Shown here: in pieces, positions 26,869 to 35,860 of the stretch
How the letters are laid out: the number at the start of each line of letters is the position of its first letter
Numbering within the stretch: the stretch's first letter is position 1
NCBI RefSeq assembly: GCF_900091625.1
Contig: NZ_FMIC01000002.1
Coordinates: 5,890,001-5,954,000, forward strand
Length of the DNA: 64,000 nucleotides
Direction: 5' to 3'
From: Micromonospora peucetia
GTDB lineage: Bacteria > Actinomycetota > Actinomycetes > Mycobacteriales > Micromonosporaceae
Notes under the pieces: generated by a model
Seen by the model: the letters and a program-made list of their open reading frames with translations, nothing else
The model's database searches: none
What the model was told of the DNA's origin: nothing
Position numbers and translations under genes: made by a program

Positions 26869-27897
26869 ATGGGGGTGCCTGTGCGGGATACGGAGAAGAC
26901 GGTCTCACCGGTGGTGGAGGCCTGGGCCACCTACCGCACCACGTCGGCGGACGACTGGCCGGCGCGGCGGCTGATGCGCGCCAAGGGGGACAGCAGGGTC
27001 AGCGTGGTCCTGCCGGCCCACAACGAGGAGGCGACGGTCGGCGCCATCGTGTCGACGGTCCGGGAGCACCTGATGGAGCGGGTGGCCCTGGTCGACGAGC
27101 TGATCGTGGTGGACTCCCGGTCGACCGACCGCACCGCCCAGGTGGCCCGCGCCGCCGGCGCGGAGGTGGTCAGCCAGGACGCGATGACCCGGGGTCTGCC
27201 CCGGCTGACCGGCAAGGGGGACGCCCTCTGGGCAGGGCTGGCCGCAGCCGACGGCGACATCGTGGCATTCGTCGACGCCGACCTGCGCGAGTTCCGCCCG
27301 CACTTCGTGACCGGGCTGATCGGCCCGCTGCTGACCGATCCCTCGGTGGATTTCGTGAAGGGCTTCTACCACCGCCCGCTGGTCGGGGTGTCCAGCGTGG
27401 AGGCCGATGGCGGCGGGCGGGTGACCGAGCTGATGGCCCGGCCGATGCTGAACCTGTTCTGGCCGGAGCTGGCGGGCTTCGTGCAGCCCCTCGCCGGTGA
27501 GTACGCCGGCCGCCGGGAGGTGCTGGAGCGGGTGCCGTTCGTCTCCGGCTACGGGGTCGAGACGGCGATGCTGATCGACCTGCTCGAGCTGGTCGGGTTG
27601 GACGCGCTGGCCCAGGTGGACCTGGGCGAGCGCAAGCACCGCCACCAGGACACCGCCGCGTTGGGCCGGATGTCGGCGCAGATCATGCTCACCGCCTGGT
27701 CGCGGTTGCAGCGGCGCGGCTGGGCGGCACCGGGCGCGATGCCCGCCGCCCTGCTGACCCAGTTCCGGCGCGGCGGCTCCGACGCCCTGCCGAACCTGGA
27801 CCGGGAGATCGTCGTCAACGACGTCTCCGTCGAGGAACGGCCGCCCCTGGCGGAGCTGCGCCACCGCATCCCCCGCCGACGGGTCGCCGCGGCATGA
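26869..27897 (+). CDS. gpgS: glucosyl-3-phosphoglycerate synthase
   Basis: A GT81-type glycosyltransferase of 342 residues that transfers glucose from a nucleotide sugar to 3-phosphoglycerate, the first step toward glucosylglycerate and methylglucose lipopolysaccharides. The GT-A fold is clear: RVSVVLPAHNEEATV, DELIVVDSRSTDRT, a GKGDALWAGL loop, and the metal motif FVDADLREF. The family-specific GGGRVTELMARP, PLAGEYAGRREVL and SGYGVETAMLIDLLE follow, and they match mycobacterial GpgS in order. The start could be the ATG at 26869 or the GTG at 26881, which has the better upstream GGGGGTG. It is probably co-transcribed with the GT4 gene 73 bases downstream. Confidence 0.9.
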   Translation: MGVPVRDTEKTVSPVVEAWATYRTTSADDWPARRLMRAKGDSRVSVVLPAHNEEATVGAIVSTVREHLMERVALVDELIVVDSRSTDRTAQVARAAGAEVVSQDAMTRGLPRLTGKGDALWAGLAAADGDIVAFVDADLREFRPHFVTGLIGPLLTDPSVDFVKGFYHRPLVGVSSVEADGGGRVTELMARPMLNLFWPELAGFVQPLAGEYAGRREVLERVPFVSGYGVETAMLIDLLELVGLDALAQVDLGERKHRHQDTAALGRMSAQIMLTAWSRLQRRGWAAPGAMPAALLTQFRRGGSDALPNLDREIVVNDVSVEERPPLAELRHRIPRRRVAAA

Positions 27898-27970
27898 GCG
27901 CGCGACCTCTGATGACCGCAGGTGACCGGGCGCGGACGGCCCAGGGCCCCGCCGAGGGAAGGAACCCCAG

Positions 27971-29128
27971 ATGAGCCTCACCGTCCTGATGAACGCCGGT
28001 CCGTGGCTGTCCGTGCCGCCGCCCGGCTACGGCGGCATCGAGAACGTGATCGCGACGCTGGTGCCGGAGCTGCGCCGGCTCGGCGTACGGGTGGTGCTCG
28101 CCTCGGTCGACAGCAGCACCCTGCCGGTCGACGAGAAGTTCTCGGTCTTCCCCGACGGGCAGTTCCACGCCCTGCAACGGCCGTACAACCAGGTCTGCGG
28201 CATCTCCCAGGCGCACCTGTCCGGAGTCGTGCGCGTGCTGCACTCCCGCGACGACATCGACCTGGTGCACGACCACGTGGAGGCCGTCGGCCTAGCCACG
28301 CTCGCCGCGATGGGCCCCGACGCCCCGCCGGCGCTGCACACGCTGCACTGGGACCTGGCCAAGCACCCGGAGCTCTACGGCAACCTCGACGGCGGCGACC
28401 GAGTCCGGGTCAGCGGGGTCTCCGCCTCGCAGCTGGCCCGCGCGCCCCGGGCGTTGCGGGAGCACTCGGTGGGGCATGTGCACCTGTCCACGCCGCTCGC
28501 CGTCGGTGCGGACCGCCGGCCCCGGGCGGACAAGGGCGACCATCTGATCACCCTGGGCCGGATCAACCCGGGCAAGGGTCAGGACGTGGGCGCGCGCCTC
28601 GCCCACCAGGTGGGGGTGCCGCTGGTGCTCGCCGGTCCCGTCGGCCCGTACCACCGGCCGGAGGACCTGGCCGCCGCCGGGGACGAGGCCCGGCAGAACC
28701 CGGACGTCCGGTTCTTCTACGACGAGGTGGCGCCGCACGTCGACGGCGACCTGGTCCGCTGGGTGGGCACGGTGGCCGGGCAGGAACGCGACGACCTGGT
28801 GGCCGGTGCCCGTGCCTCGCTGTTCCCGCTGCGCTGGGAGGAGCCGGGCGGCACGGCGGTGGTCGAGTCGCTGGCCCTGGGCACGCCGGTGGTCGCCACC
28901 GCCCGGGGCTGCCTGCCCGAGCTGATCGAGAACGGCCGCACCGGCCTGCTCACCACGGACGAGGACGAGCTGGGCGATCTGCTGCTGGCCGCCGGCCTGC
29001 TGGACCCGGACGAGTGCCGACGCGAGGCCGCGCTCCGCTTCACCCCCGCCGTGATGGCGGAGAGGTACGTGGACCTCTACGAGCGGGTCCGCCAGCTCGC
29101 CGCCACGCCGCGCCTGCAACCGGCCTGA
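27971..29128 (+). CDS. GT4-family glycosyltransferase
   Basis: A protein of 385 residues with the GT-B fold. The N-terminal domain has an acceptor-side GYGGIENVIATLVPELRRLG loop and DLVHDHVEA. The C-terminal domain has LITLGRINPGKGQDVGAR and the donor-binding segment FPLRWEEPGGTAVVESLALGTPVVA, which contains the conserved E-x7-E pattern of GT4 enzymes. The ATG at 27971 has GAAGGAA upstream. Its position after gpgS suggests it extends or uses the glucosylated product, or acts on a related glycoside. The donor and acceptor are not known. Confidence 0.9.
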   Translation: MSLTVLMNAGPWLSVPPPGYGGIENVIATLVPELRRLGVRVVLASVDSSTLPVDEKFSVFPDGQFHALQRPYNQVCGISQAHLSGVVRVLHSRDDIDLVHDHVEAVGLATLAAMGPDAPPALHTLHWDLAKHPELYGNLDGGDRVRVSGVSASQLARAPRALREHSVGHVHLSTPLAVGADRRPRADKGDHLITLGRINPGKGQDVGARLAHQVGVPLVLAGPVGPYHRPEDLAAAGDEARQNPDVRFFYDEVAPHVDGDLVRWVGTVAGQERDDLVAGARASLFPLRWEEPGGTAVVESLALGTPVVATARGCLPELIENGRTGLLTTDEDELGDLLLAAGLLDPDECRREAALRFTPAVMAERYVDLYERVRQLAATPRLQPA

Positions 29129-29221
29129 CCGGGGTTCGCGATCTGCCCGGCGGCGGAGTTTGGCGGTCGGATGTGCGGGAAGGCGGAACCGCTCGACTTC
29201 CCGCACAGTGAGGAGACGGCG

Positions 29222-29686
29222 GTGACCGGTCCCACGGCGCACTCCCGCGCCCGGCACAACCCGGCCGACGGCAAGGCGCCCGTGAAGCGCGCCGCCACCA
29301 CCGTGGCGGTGGTCTTCCTCGTTGTCGGCGTGCTCGGCTTCGTGCCGGGCGTCACCAGCGACTTCTACGACCTGCGCTTCGCCGGGCACGACTCGGACGC
29401 CAAACTGTTCGGGCTGTTCCAGGTCTCGGTCCTGCACAACATCGTCCACCTGCTCTTCGGGGTGGCCGGGCTGGTGCTGGGCCGCACCGTCACGGGCGCG
29501 CGGACGTACCTGGTCGGCGGCGGCGCGATCTACCTGGTGCTCTGGCTCTACGGTCTGGTGATCGACCACGACAGCACGGCGAACTTCATCCCGGTCAACA
29601 ACGCCGACAACTGGCTGCACCTGTTCCTCGGCCTGGGCATGATCGCGCTCGGCATCCTGACCACCCGGGGCCGCCCCCGCCGGTGA
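29222..29686 (+). CDS. DUF4383 membrane protein
   Basis: A protein of 154 residues with four predicted membrane helices. The DUF4383 pattern is visible as FVPGVTSDFYDLRFAGHDS, LFGLFQVSVLHNIVHLLFGVAGL and a late NFIPVNNADNWLHLFLGLGM. The function is unknown. The start is placed at the GTG at 29222 because GAGGAG lies seven bases before it; an in-frame ATG at 29171 would add 17 polar residues. The conserved Asn and His residues in helices 2 and 4 are family features. Confidence 0.88.
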   Translation: MTGPTAHSRARHNPADGKAPVKRAATTVAVVFLVVGVLGFVPGVTSDFYDLRFAGHDSDAKLFGLFQVSVLHNIVHLLFGVAGLVLGRTVTGARTYLVGGGAIYLVLWLYGLVIDHDSTANFIPVNNADNWLHLFLGLGMIALGILTTRGRPRR

Positions 29687-29779
29687 CGCGCCGTGGCGGG
29701 TGGGTTCCGGGGCGCCGGTTTGGTCCTTCGCGGGGGCGGGTAGTTCGCAGGTCCCCGACGACGCGAGACGAGGACGCAC

Positions 29780-30508
29780 ATGCCGAGCCGGATCACCTGC
29801 GAGGTGCGAGACGGGGCACCCGTTACCGTCGTACGCCTTCGTGGCGGTCTGGACCTCGGCACCATGCGCACGGTGCACACCGCGTTGGACGGCTGCCTCG
29901 CCGACCAGCCCGACGCCCTCGTGGTGGACCTCACCGACGTCACCGTCCGTGATCCGCTCGCCCTCTCGGTCTTCGCCGCCACCGCCCGCCGGGCCGCCGG
30001 CTGGCCGGCGGTACCCGTCGTGCTCTGCGCCCCGCCGCCCGAGGCGGCGGGTTGGCTGGCGCAGTCGACCGCCTGCCGGGTGGTGCCCGTACGCCGCGAC
30101 TGCGCCGAGGCGACCCGGGTGGCGAACGCGGCGGCGGCGCCCCGGCTGCGGGCCAGGCTCGAACCGGTCGCGGAGGCCTGCCGGCGGGCGCGGGAGCTGG
30201 TCACCGACGCGTGCGCCCGGTGGCACCTGCCGGAGGCCGTCGGCCCGGCGTCGCTGGTGCTCAGCGAGCTGGTCGGCAACGTGGTCCGGCACGCCGGCAC
30301 GCCGATGCGGGTGACGCTCACCCTGCGCCGGCCCTACCTGCACCTGACGGTGACCGACGGCAGCCGGACGGCGGTCCGGACCGGCTCCCCCGACCCGCGG
30401 GCCGAGGGCGGCCGTGGGCTGATGCTCGTCCGCGAGCTGGCCCAGCGGTGGGGCAGCGTGCCCGTCGGCGACGGGAAGGTCGTCTGGGCGATCTTGCCCG
30501 CGAATTGA
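29780..30508 (+). CDS. STAS-HATPase fusion, anti-sigma/anti-sigma-antagonist type
   Basis: A protein of 242 residues. Residues 1-105 form a STAS domain (VVRLRGGLDLGTMRTV, ALVVDLTDVTVRDPLALSVFA). Residues 115-240 form an RsbW-like HATPase with N-box SELVGNVVRHA, G1 VTDGS and G2 GGRGLMLVREL. In normal anti-sigma antagonists the STAS loop carries a phosphorylatable Ser in a DSSG context; here it reads DPLA, so that Ser is missing. The ATG at 29780 has GAGGAC upstream. The nearest sigma gene is the SigF-like protein at 32785-33924, which itself carries a STAS domain. This suggests a partner-switching pair, but that link is inferred. Confidence 0.87.
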   Translation: MPSRITCEVRDGAPVTVVRLRGGLDLGTMRTVHTALDGCLADQPDALVVDLTDVTVRDPLALSVFAATARRAAGWPAVPVVLCAPPPEAAGWLAQSTACRVVPVRRDCAEATRVANAAAAPRLRARLEPVAEACRRARELVTDACARWHLPEAVGPASLVLSELVGNVVRHAGTPMRVTLTLRRPYLHLTVTDGSRTAVRTGSPDPRAEGGRGLMLVRELAQRWGSVPVGDGKVVWAILPAN

Positions 30509-30615
30509 CTGAATTTACCACTCTCGCCTGAATAACCGCTGTCGCCTGGTTTCATGGGCTGTGGGGCGGGTAGCCGCGCCGTCCTATCTGTCGTCATGGC
30601 GGGGTGAGAAGTCAC

Positions 30616-32619
30616 ATGCCCAAGCGGGTAACCACGGAACCTGCACACGACCGGGGGCCGGCGATCCTGGCGCCGGCCCGCTTCGGCGGCTTTCCCGGGC
30701 CGCTGCGCGAGGCACTCCCCGGCAGCAAACTGACCCGGTTCCTGGCCACCACCGACCACAAGCAGATCGGCCTGCTCTACCTGCTGACGTCGTTCGTCTT
30801 CTTCCTGGTCGGCGGGATCGAGGCGATGCTGATGCGGGCCGAACTTGCCCGGCCCGGCCTGCAGTTCCTCTCGGCCGAGCAGTACAACCAGCTCTTCACC
30901 TCGCACGGCGCGGTGATGCTGCTGCTGTTCGCCACCCCGGCGGCGTTCGGGTTCGCCAACTACATCGTGCCGATCCAGATCGGCGCCCCGGACGTCTCGT
31001 TCCCCCGGCTCAACGCCCTCGCCTACTGGCTCTACCTGTTCGGCGGCCTGATGGTGATCGGCGGGTTCCTCACCCCCAACGGTTCCGCCGACTTCGGCTG
31101 GACCGCCTACTCGCCGCTGAGCGACCAGGCCCACTCGCCCGGGGTGGGCGCCAACATGTGGGTGATCGGCCTGGTCGTGTCGGGGCTGGGCACCATCCTC
31201 GGCGCGGTCAACCTGATCACCACGATCCTCACCCTGCGCGCTCCCGGCATGACCATGTTCCGGATGCCGATCTTCACCTGGAACATGCTCTTCACCAGCG
31301 TGCTGGTGATCCTGGTGTTCCCGCTGCTCGCCGCCGCGCTCCTGGCGCTCGCCGCGGACCGGTTGCTCAACGCCCACGTGTACGACGCGACCACCGGCGG
31401 GCCGATGCTGTGGCAGCACCTGTTCTGGTTCTTCGGGCATCCCGAGGTCTACATCATCGCGATACCGTTCTTCGGCATCATCACCGAGATCATTCCGGTC
31501 TTCTCCCGCAAGCCGATCTTCGGTTACACCGGCCTGGTGCTGGCCACCATCGCGATCACCGTGCTGTCGATGACCGTGTGGGCGCACCACATGTTCACCA
31601 CCGGCCAGGTGCTGCTGCCGTTCTTCAGCATCCTGAGCTACCTGATCGCGGTGCCCACCGGGGTCAAGTTCTTCAACTGGATCGGCACCATGTGGAAGGG
31701 GCAGATCACCTTCGAGACGCCGATGCTCTTCGCGATCGGCTTCCTGGTCACCTTCCTCTTCGGCGGCCTCACCGGGGTGCTGCTGGCCAGTCCGCCAGCG
31801 GACTGGCACACCCACGACACCTACTTCGTCGTCGGGCACTTCCACTACGTGCTGTTCGGCACGGTGGTCTTCGCGCTCTTCGGCGGCTTCTACTTCTGGT
31901 GGCCCAAGATGACCGGGCGGCTGCTCGACGACCGGCTCGGCAAGGCCCACTTCTGGACGATGTTCATCGGCTTCCACGGCACCTTCCTCGTGCAGCACTG
32001 GCTCGGCAACGAGGGCTTCCCCCGCCGGTACGCCGACTACCTGCCGAACGACGGGTTCACGGCGCTGAACACGTTCTCCACGATCTTCTCCTTCGTGCTG
32101 GGCGCGTCCACGCTGTTCTTCATGTGGAACGCCTGGAAGTCCTGGCGCTACGGGGCGATGGTGACGGTCGACGACCCGTGGGGCTTCGGCAACTCGCTGG
32201 AGTGGGCGACGTCCTGCCCGCCGCCGCTGCGCAACTTCGACCGGATGCCCCGCATCCGCTCCGAGCGGCCCGCGTTCGACCTCAAGTACGGTCCACTCGT
32301 CTCCGACCTCGGCCGGGACCTGCCCCAGCGCGCCACCAAACCGCCGCAGGACTTCCGCGACGAGTTGCACCGCGACCGGCGCCAGCCCGAGTCGCCGTCC
32401 CTGGAAGGGGCGCACGGCGCGCGCGAGGCGTCCGCGTACCAGCCGGCTCCGCAGTCCGGGGCCCGACCGGTGGACGTCCCCGAGCCGGACGAAATCCGTC
32501 GGCCCAGCTTCGAGCAGACCGACGAACCGGAGGAGACCCACCCCGGCGCCGAGCCGGAGCAGCGGGAGAACGACCGCTGGCGGCACCCGCGCGGGCCCGG
32601 CGACACCCCGGAGCACTGA
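30616..32619 (+). CDS. ctaD: cytochrome c oxidase subunit I
   Basis: The aa3-type oxidase catalytic subunit, with 12 predicted helices in the first 560 residues. The metal ligands are visible: HGAVM for the low-spin heme, [11 protein letters not shown] with the Cu-B His and cross-linked Tyr, WAHHMF with the paired Cu-B His, and [13 protein letters not shown] for the hemes. The last roughly 100 residues are a hydrophilic Arg/Glu/Pro-rich tail that standard CtaD lacks. The ATG at 30616 is preferred; a GTG at 30604 is possible. No ctaC, ctaE or qcr genes are adjacent, so this is a stand-alone copy and possibly a second ctaD. Confidence 0.95.
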   Translation: MPKRVTTEPAHDRGPAILAPARFGGFPGPLREALPGSKLTRFLATTDHKQIGLLYLLTSFVFFLVGGIEAMLMRAELARPGLQFLSAEQYNQLFTSHGAVMLLLFATPAAFGFANYIVPIQIGAPDVSFPRLNALAYWLYLFGGLMVIGGFLTPNGSADFGWTAYSPLSDQAHSPGVGANMWVIGLVVSGLGTILGAVNLITTILTLRAPGMTMFRMPIFTWNMLFTSVLVILVFPLLAAALLALAADRLLNAHVYDATTGGPMLWQHLFWFFGHPEVYIIAIPFFGIITEIIPVFSRKPIFGYTGLVLATIAITVLSMTVWAHHMFTTGQVLLPFFSILSYLIAVPTGVKFFNWIGTMWKGQITFETPMLFAIGFLVTFLFGGLTGVLLASPPADWHTHDTYFVVGHFHYVLFGTVVFALFGGFYFWWPKMTGRLLDDRLGKAHFWTMFIGFHGTFLVQHWLGNEGFPRRYADYLPNDGFTALNTFSTIFSFVLGASTLFFMWNAWKSWRYGAMVTVDDPWGFGNSLEWATSCPPPLRNFDRMPRIRSERPAFDLKYGPLVSDLGRDLPQRATKPPQDFRDELHRDRRQPESPSLEGAHGAREASAYQPAPQSGARPVDVPEPDEIRRPSFEQTDEPEETHPGAEPEQRENDRWRHPRGPGDTPEH

Positions 32620-32639
32620 GCGGACGTACGCGCGGAGGT

Positions 32640-32663
32640 GCCGGCACCCACGTGGGTGCCGGC
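32640..32663 (+). terminator. perfect 24-bp palindrome after ctaD
   Basis: The half GCCGGCACCCAC at 32640-32651 is exactly mirrored to 32663. With one G-T pair, the pairing extends five more bases on each side. It starts 20 bases after the ctaD stop and has no following T-run. It could terminate transcription from either side, because the sigma gene converges on this spacer. The remaining spacer repeats CCTACGGAYCYGACG-like units. Confidence 0.55.
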
Positions 32664-32784
32664 ATCTCCGCCGACGTGGTTCGGCCCCTACGGACCTGAC
32701 GTGGTTGACGCCCCTACGGATCCGACGCGGTTCGGTCCGTCCCTACGGACCCCGGCCGGTTCGGTCCTCCTGGACCGGTCGTGG

Positions 32785-33924
32785 TCAGCTCTCGCGGGCC
32801 GGGGCCAGGCCCGCCGCGGTGAGCGAGCGGCGCACGGCCGGCTGCACCCGGGTCAGCCGCAGCGGCACCCCGGTACGGGCGGCGGCCTCGCGGCCCGCCA
32901 TCAGCGCGGCGATGCCGCCGGCGTCGAAGCCGCCCGCACCGACCAGGTCGACCACCACCTCGGCGGGCTGCCCGGTGACCGCCTCCAGCATCGCCCGGCG
33001 GAGCTGGTCCGCGCCGTTCCGGTCGATGTCCCCGCCGACCTCCACGACCACCCGGTCGCCGTTGTGCCGAACCGAGATCCTCGTCTTCGCCGGCTCGGAC
33101 TCGGCAGCCCCGGTCTGCCACGGCGGCGGGGCGTCGGCGAGCATCGCCTGGCGCAGCCAGGTCAACGCGCGCGACAGCAGCCGGGAGACGTGCATCTGGG
33201 AGATGCCGAACCGGGCGGCGATCTCCGCCTGGGTCTGGTTGCCGTAGAAGCGCATGGCCAGGATCCGCCGTTCCCGCCACGGCAGCCGGTGCAGCAGCCC
33301 GCTGACCGTCACCCGGTCGTCGACGGATTCCAGCGCGTTGTCGGACTCACCGACCAGGTCGCCGAACTCGGCCGAGCTCTCCCCGCCGACGGGGGCGTTC
33401 AGCGAGGCCGGGCTGTAACCGGCGGCCGACTCCAGCGCGGCGAGGATCTCCTCCTGCGGCGTCTCCAGCCGCGCCGCCAGTTCGGCGACCGTCGGGGCCC
33501 GGGACAGCTCGCTGGTCAGCGCGGCGGTCGCCTGCCCGACCTCCAGGATCAGGTCGCGCAGCCGGCGCGGCACGTGCACGCCCCAGGTGCGGTCACGGAA
33601 GTGCCGCTTGATCTCGCCGACGATGGTGATCGCCGCGTACGCGGTGAACGAACCCCGCTCCGGGTCGTACCGGTCGACGGCATTGACCAGGCCGAGGCGG
33701 GCGACCTGCTCCAGGTCCTCCAGCGGCTCGCCCCGCCCACGGTAGCGGCGGGCCAGCCGACCCGCGAAGGGCAGGGCGAAGCGGACCAGGTCGTCACGCG
33801 CCTCCTGGCACCGTTCGGGCGGAAGACCCTCGATCCGGGCCGCGTACGCCAGCGCCGCCGCGTCGAGGTCCTCCAGGCCCCGTTCGGTCGGAGGTGGTGT
33901 GGTCGTGGTGGTCTGTCCGAACAT
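32785..33924 (-). CDS. SigF/SigB-type sigma factor fused to a C-terminal STAS domain
   Basis: A protein of 379 residues. Residues 30-270 are a SigB/F-type sigma-70 factor: region 2 with EPLEDLEQVARLGLVNAVDRYDPERGSFTAYA, region 3, and region 4 with LPWRERRILAMRFYGNQTQAEIA and a recognition helix GISQMHVSRLLSRAL. After a 25-residue linker, residues 285-379 are a STAS domain (KTRISVRHNGDRVVVEVGGD, EVVVDLVGAGGFDAGGIAALMAG). The canonical DSSG phosphorylation motif reads DAGG, so the Ser is replaced by Ala. Ordinary SigF proteins end after region 4 (about 260 residues). The ATG at 33924 is the only good start. Confidence 0.9.
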   Translation of the reverse strand: MFGQTTTTTPPPTERGLEDLDAAALAYAARIEGLPPERCQEARDDLVRFALPFAGRLARRYRGRGEPLEDLEQVARLGLVNAVDRYDPERGSFTAYAAITIVGEIKRHFRDRTWGVHVPRRLRDLILEVGQATAALTSELSRAPTVAELAARLETPQEEILAALESAAGYSPASLNAPVGGESSAEFGDLVGESDNALESVDDRVTVSGLLHRLPWRERRILAMRFYGNQTQAEIAARFGISQMHVSRLLSRALTWLRQAMLADAPPPWQTGAAESEPAKTRISVRHNGDRVVVEVGGDIDRNGADQLRRAMLEAVTGQPAEVVVDLVGAGGFDAGGIAALMAGREAAARTGVPLRLTRVQPAVRRSLTAAGLAPARES

Positions 33925-34152
33925 CCGCGCCTCCCTCAGGAAGGTCCCCCGCCCGGATTCAGGAAACCGGTCGTGCGCGCGCGTGGACGGACCACGCGCC
34001 GGGCCGGAAGTGGGTCACATGACTGGGATGCCAGCGGGCGACGACGCCGTGCCGAACGGCGTGATCAGGCCGTCGCAGCCAGCGGTGTTCCCGCTCCGTA
34101 GGTACTCAATCACGGGATCCCGGGTTCGCGAGGATGTTTCGAAAGGGTCGGC

Positions 34153-35601
34153 TCAACAGACCAGTAACCCCTGGTGGGAGCCGCTGTCGCGCAGCGTCGC
34201 GAGGACGTCGGCGACCGTCATCGGCGGCGGCGTCGGCAGGTCGTACGGCTGTGCCCGCAGCACCTCCGTCGCCCGGCGGGTGGGTACCGAGGTGACCGGG
34301 TAGCCGCGCGCCGAGGTGCGGTCCAGCGCCCGCCGGCGACGGCCGAAGCCGGCGACGGCCAGCCACTGCGGCAGCCCGGCCAGCGCCGGCGACCGCAGGC
34401 CGGGCGGCTCGGGCAGCACGTCGACCGAGCTGAACGGCTCACTTCCGGCGAGCCACCACTCCACCCCCTCCACGGTGCGCCGGGTGGCGTTCTCGCACCA
34501 GTAGGGCACCATCCCGGCCCGCACCACCTGCCACGGGTCGAGCAGCCGGCCGCACTCCACCACCAGCCGGTCACCGGTCTTGCCGGCCGCGCGCAGCCAG
34601 CGCCGGTACAGGTCGGCGGTCACGGCGCTGAGCGCCTCCGGGCGCGGCACGAGGACCCGGTGCAGCGGATGCCCCTGCCGTCCGGTCCACTCCCGCAGGC
34701 CGGCCTCGAAATCGGACTCCACGCCGTGTTCCGCCGGCCCGGGTGGCGAGGTGACCTCCGGCGGCTCCCAGTGCGCGCCGTCCCCGCCGGCCGAGCGGAG
34801 CACCTGGCGCAGGGCATGGCTGTCCGGGTGGAAGTCGACCGGGTCCAGGCCACTGGCCGGGCAGCCGACCTGGAAGCTGTGCCCCGGGGCGGAGTCGAAC
34901 ACCGGCCAGGTGCGGACGTCGCGCAGCAGCACCACCGGGGCGCCCGGCTCTAGCCGGTCGGCCAGGAACCGCGCGTACGCGGCCGGCAGGGAGCGCCACC
35001 GGGCCGCCAGCGACACCGTGGCGCCGGCCAGCGCGCCCCGGCTGGCGGGGCAGTGCACCTGGCGAACGTGCAGATCGGCGTTGCCGCCGAGGAGCCGGGC
35101 GGTGAGCGCGGCACCGTGGTCCAGGGCGGCCTGCGGACGGTCCACGGCGCCCTGCGCCCAGTGCGCGGTCATCTCGAACCCGGCCGGCAGCCAGGGCACG
35201 CCGAGCGCCATCGCCAGGTGCGCGACCGCGCCGTGCGGGGAGCCGATCAGGGCGCCCGGGTAGCGGCGGCGCGGGTACTGGTCGGCGAACCAGCGGGCGA
35301 CCCGGCCGGCGTCGACCTCGGCCGTCTGACCAGGGGTGAGCGCCACCCGACCGACCGCCCGGAGGACCGCCGCCCGGCGTACCGGCTCGGGCGCGCCGAC
35401 GAACCGCGACAGCGGTCCCGGATGTCCCGGATGCCCCAGGTCGGCGCAGTCGGTCCCGCGCAGTGCCCGCGCGGTGGCAGCCACCAGGACCCGCGCGGCG
35501 CTGCCCGCCGCCACGACCCGGTCGCCCGCCAACCCGGCACCGTCGGCCGTGAGCCCCTCGCGCACCTTGTGCACCGGCCCCACCTTGCCTCGTTCGCTCA
35601 C
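34153..35601 (-). CDS. unrecognised 482-residue protein
   Basis: I do not recognise this protein. It is soluble, without signal peptide or membrane segments, and has GC3 like its neighbours. Features include RWFADQYPRRRYPGALIGSP near residue 100, a VPWLPAGFEMTAHWA segment, APVVLLRDVRTWPVFDSAPG, and a conserved-looking C-terminal half with GKTGDRLVVECGRLLDPW and MVPYWCENATRR followed by WWLAGSEPF. The start is uncertain: the GTG at 35601, a GTG 18 bases later with GAGGCAAG in front, or a third GTG are all possible. It stands alone between the sigma gene and a palindromic repeat. Confidence 0.7.
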   Translation of the reverse strand: MSERGKVGPVHKVREGLTADGAGLAGDRVVAAGSAARVLVAATARALRGTDCADLGHPGHPGPLSRFVGAPEPVRRAAVLRAVGRVALTPGQTAEVDAGRVARWFADQYPRRRYPGALIGSPHGAVAHLAMALGVPWLPAGFEMTAHWAQGAVDRPQAALDHGAALTARLLGGNADLHVRQVHCPASRGALAGATVSLAARWRSLPAAYARFLADRLEPGAPVVLLRDVRTWPVFDSAPGHSFQVGCPASGLDPVDFHPDSHALRQVLRSAGGDGAHWEPPEVTSPPGPAEHGVESDFEAGLREWTGRQGHPLHRVLVPRPEALSAVTADLYRRWLRAAGKTGDRLVVECGRLLDPWQVVRAGMVPYWCENATRRTVEGVEWWLAGSEPFSSVDVLPEPPGLRSPALAGLPQWLAVAGFGRRRRALDRTSARGYPVTSVPTRRATEVLRAQPYDLPTPPPMTVADVLATLRDSGSHQGLLVC

Positions 35602-35708
35602 CACGCGGCCCGGCTTCCCGCCCCGATGCGGTTCAAACGGGGCATCCCCCACCGGGCGGGATCAATCAGAAGATCCCGGGCGCCCCCGAACCCCACGCCA
35701 GCCCTCCG

Positions 35709-35778
35709 CGATCTTGCACTTTCCGCCCCCACGAACCGGGACAAACGCCCTATTCCAAGGGCCGAAAGTGCAAGATCG
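35709..35778. repeat. 70-bp palindromic element with CGATCTTGCA ends
   Basis: The left arm CGATCTTGCACTTTC pairs perfectly over 15 bases with the right arm GAAAGTGCAAGATCG. Pairing resumes after one mismatch for four bases. The core contains ACGAACCGGGACAAACG. It has the same termini as the element at 18349-18417. It lies between two minus-strand genes, 82 bases after the stop of the WD40 gene. Confidence 0.78.
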
Positions 35779-35860
35779 ACGAGCGGGGCTCTGCTGGCAA
35801 AGGGCGGAGCCTGTCAGTTGTGACGCGTGCTGGCTAGGTTCTCCCCGGCGTGCGCCTTGC

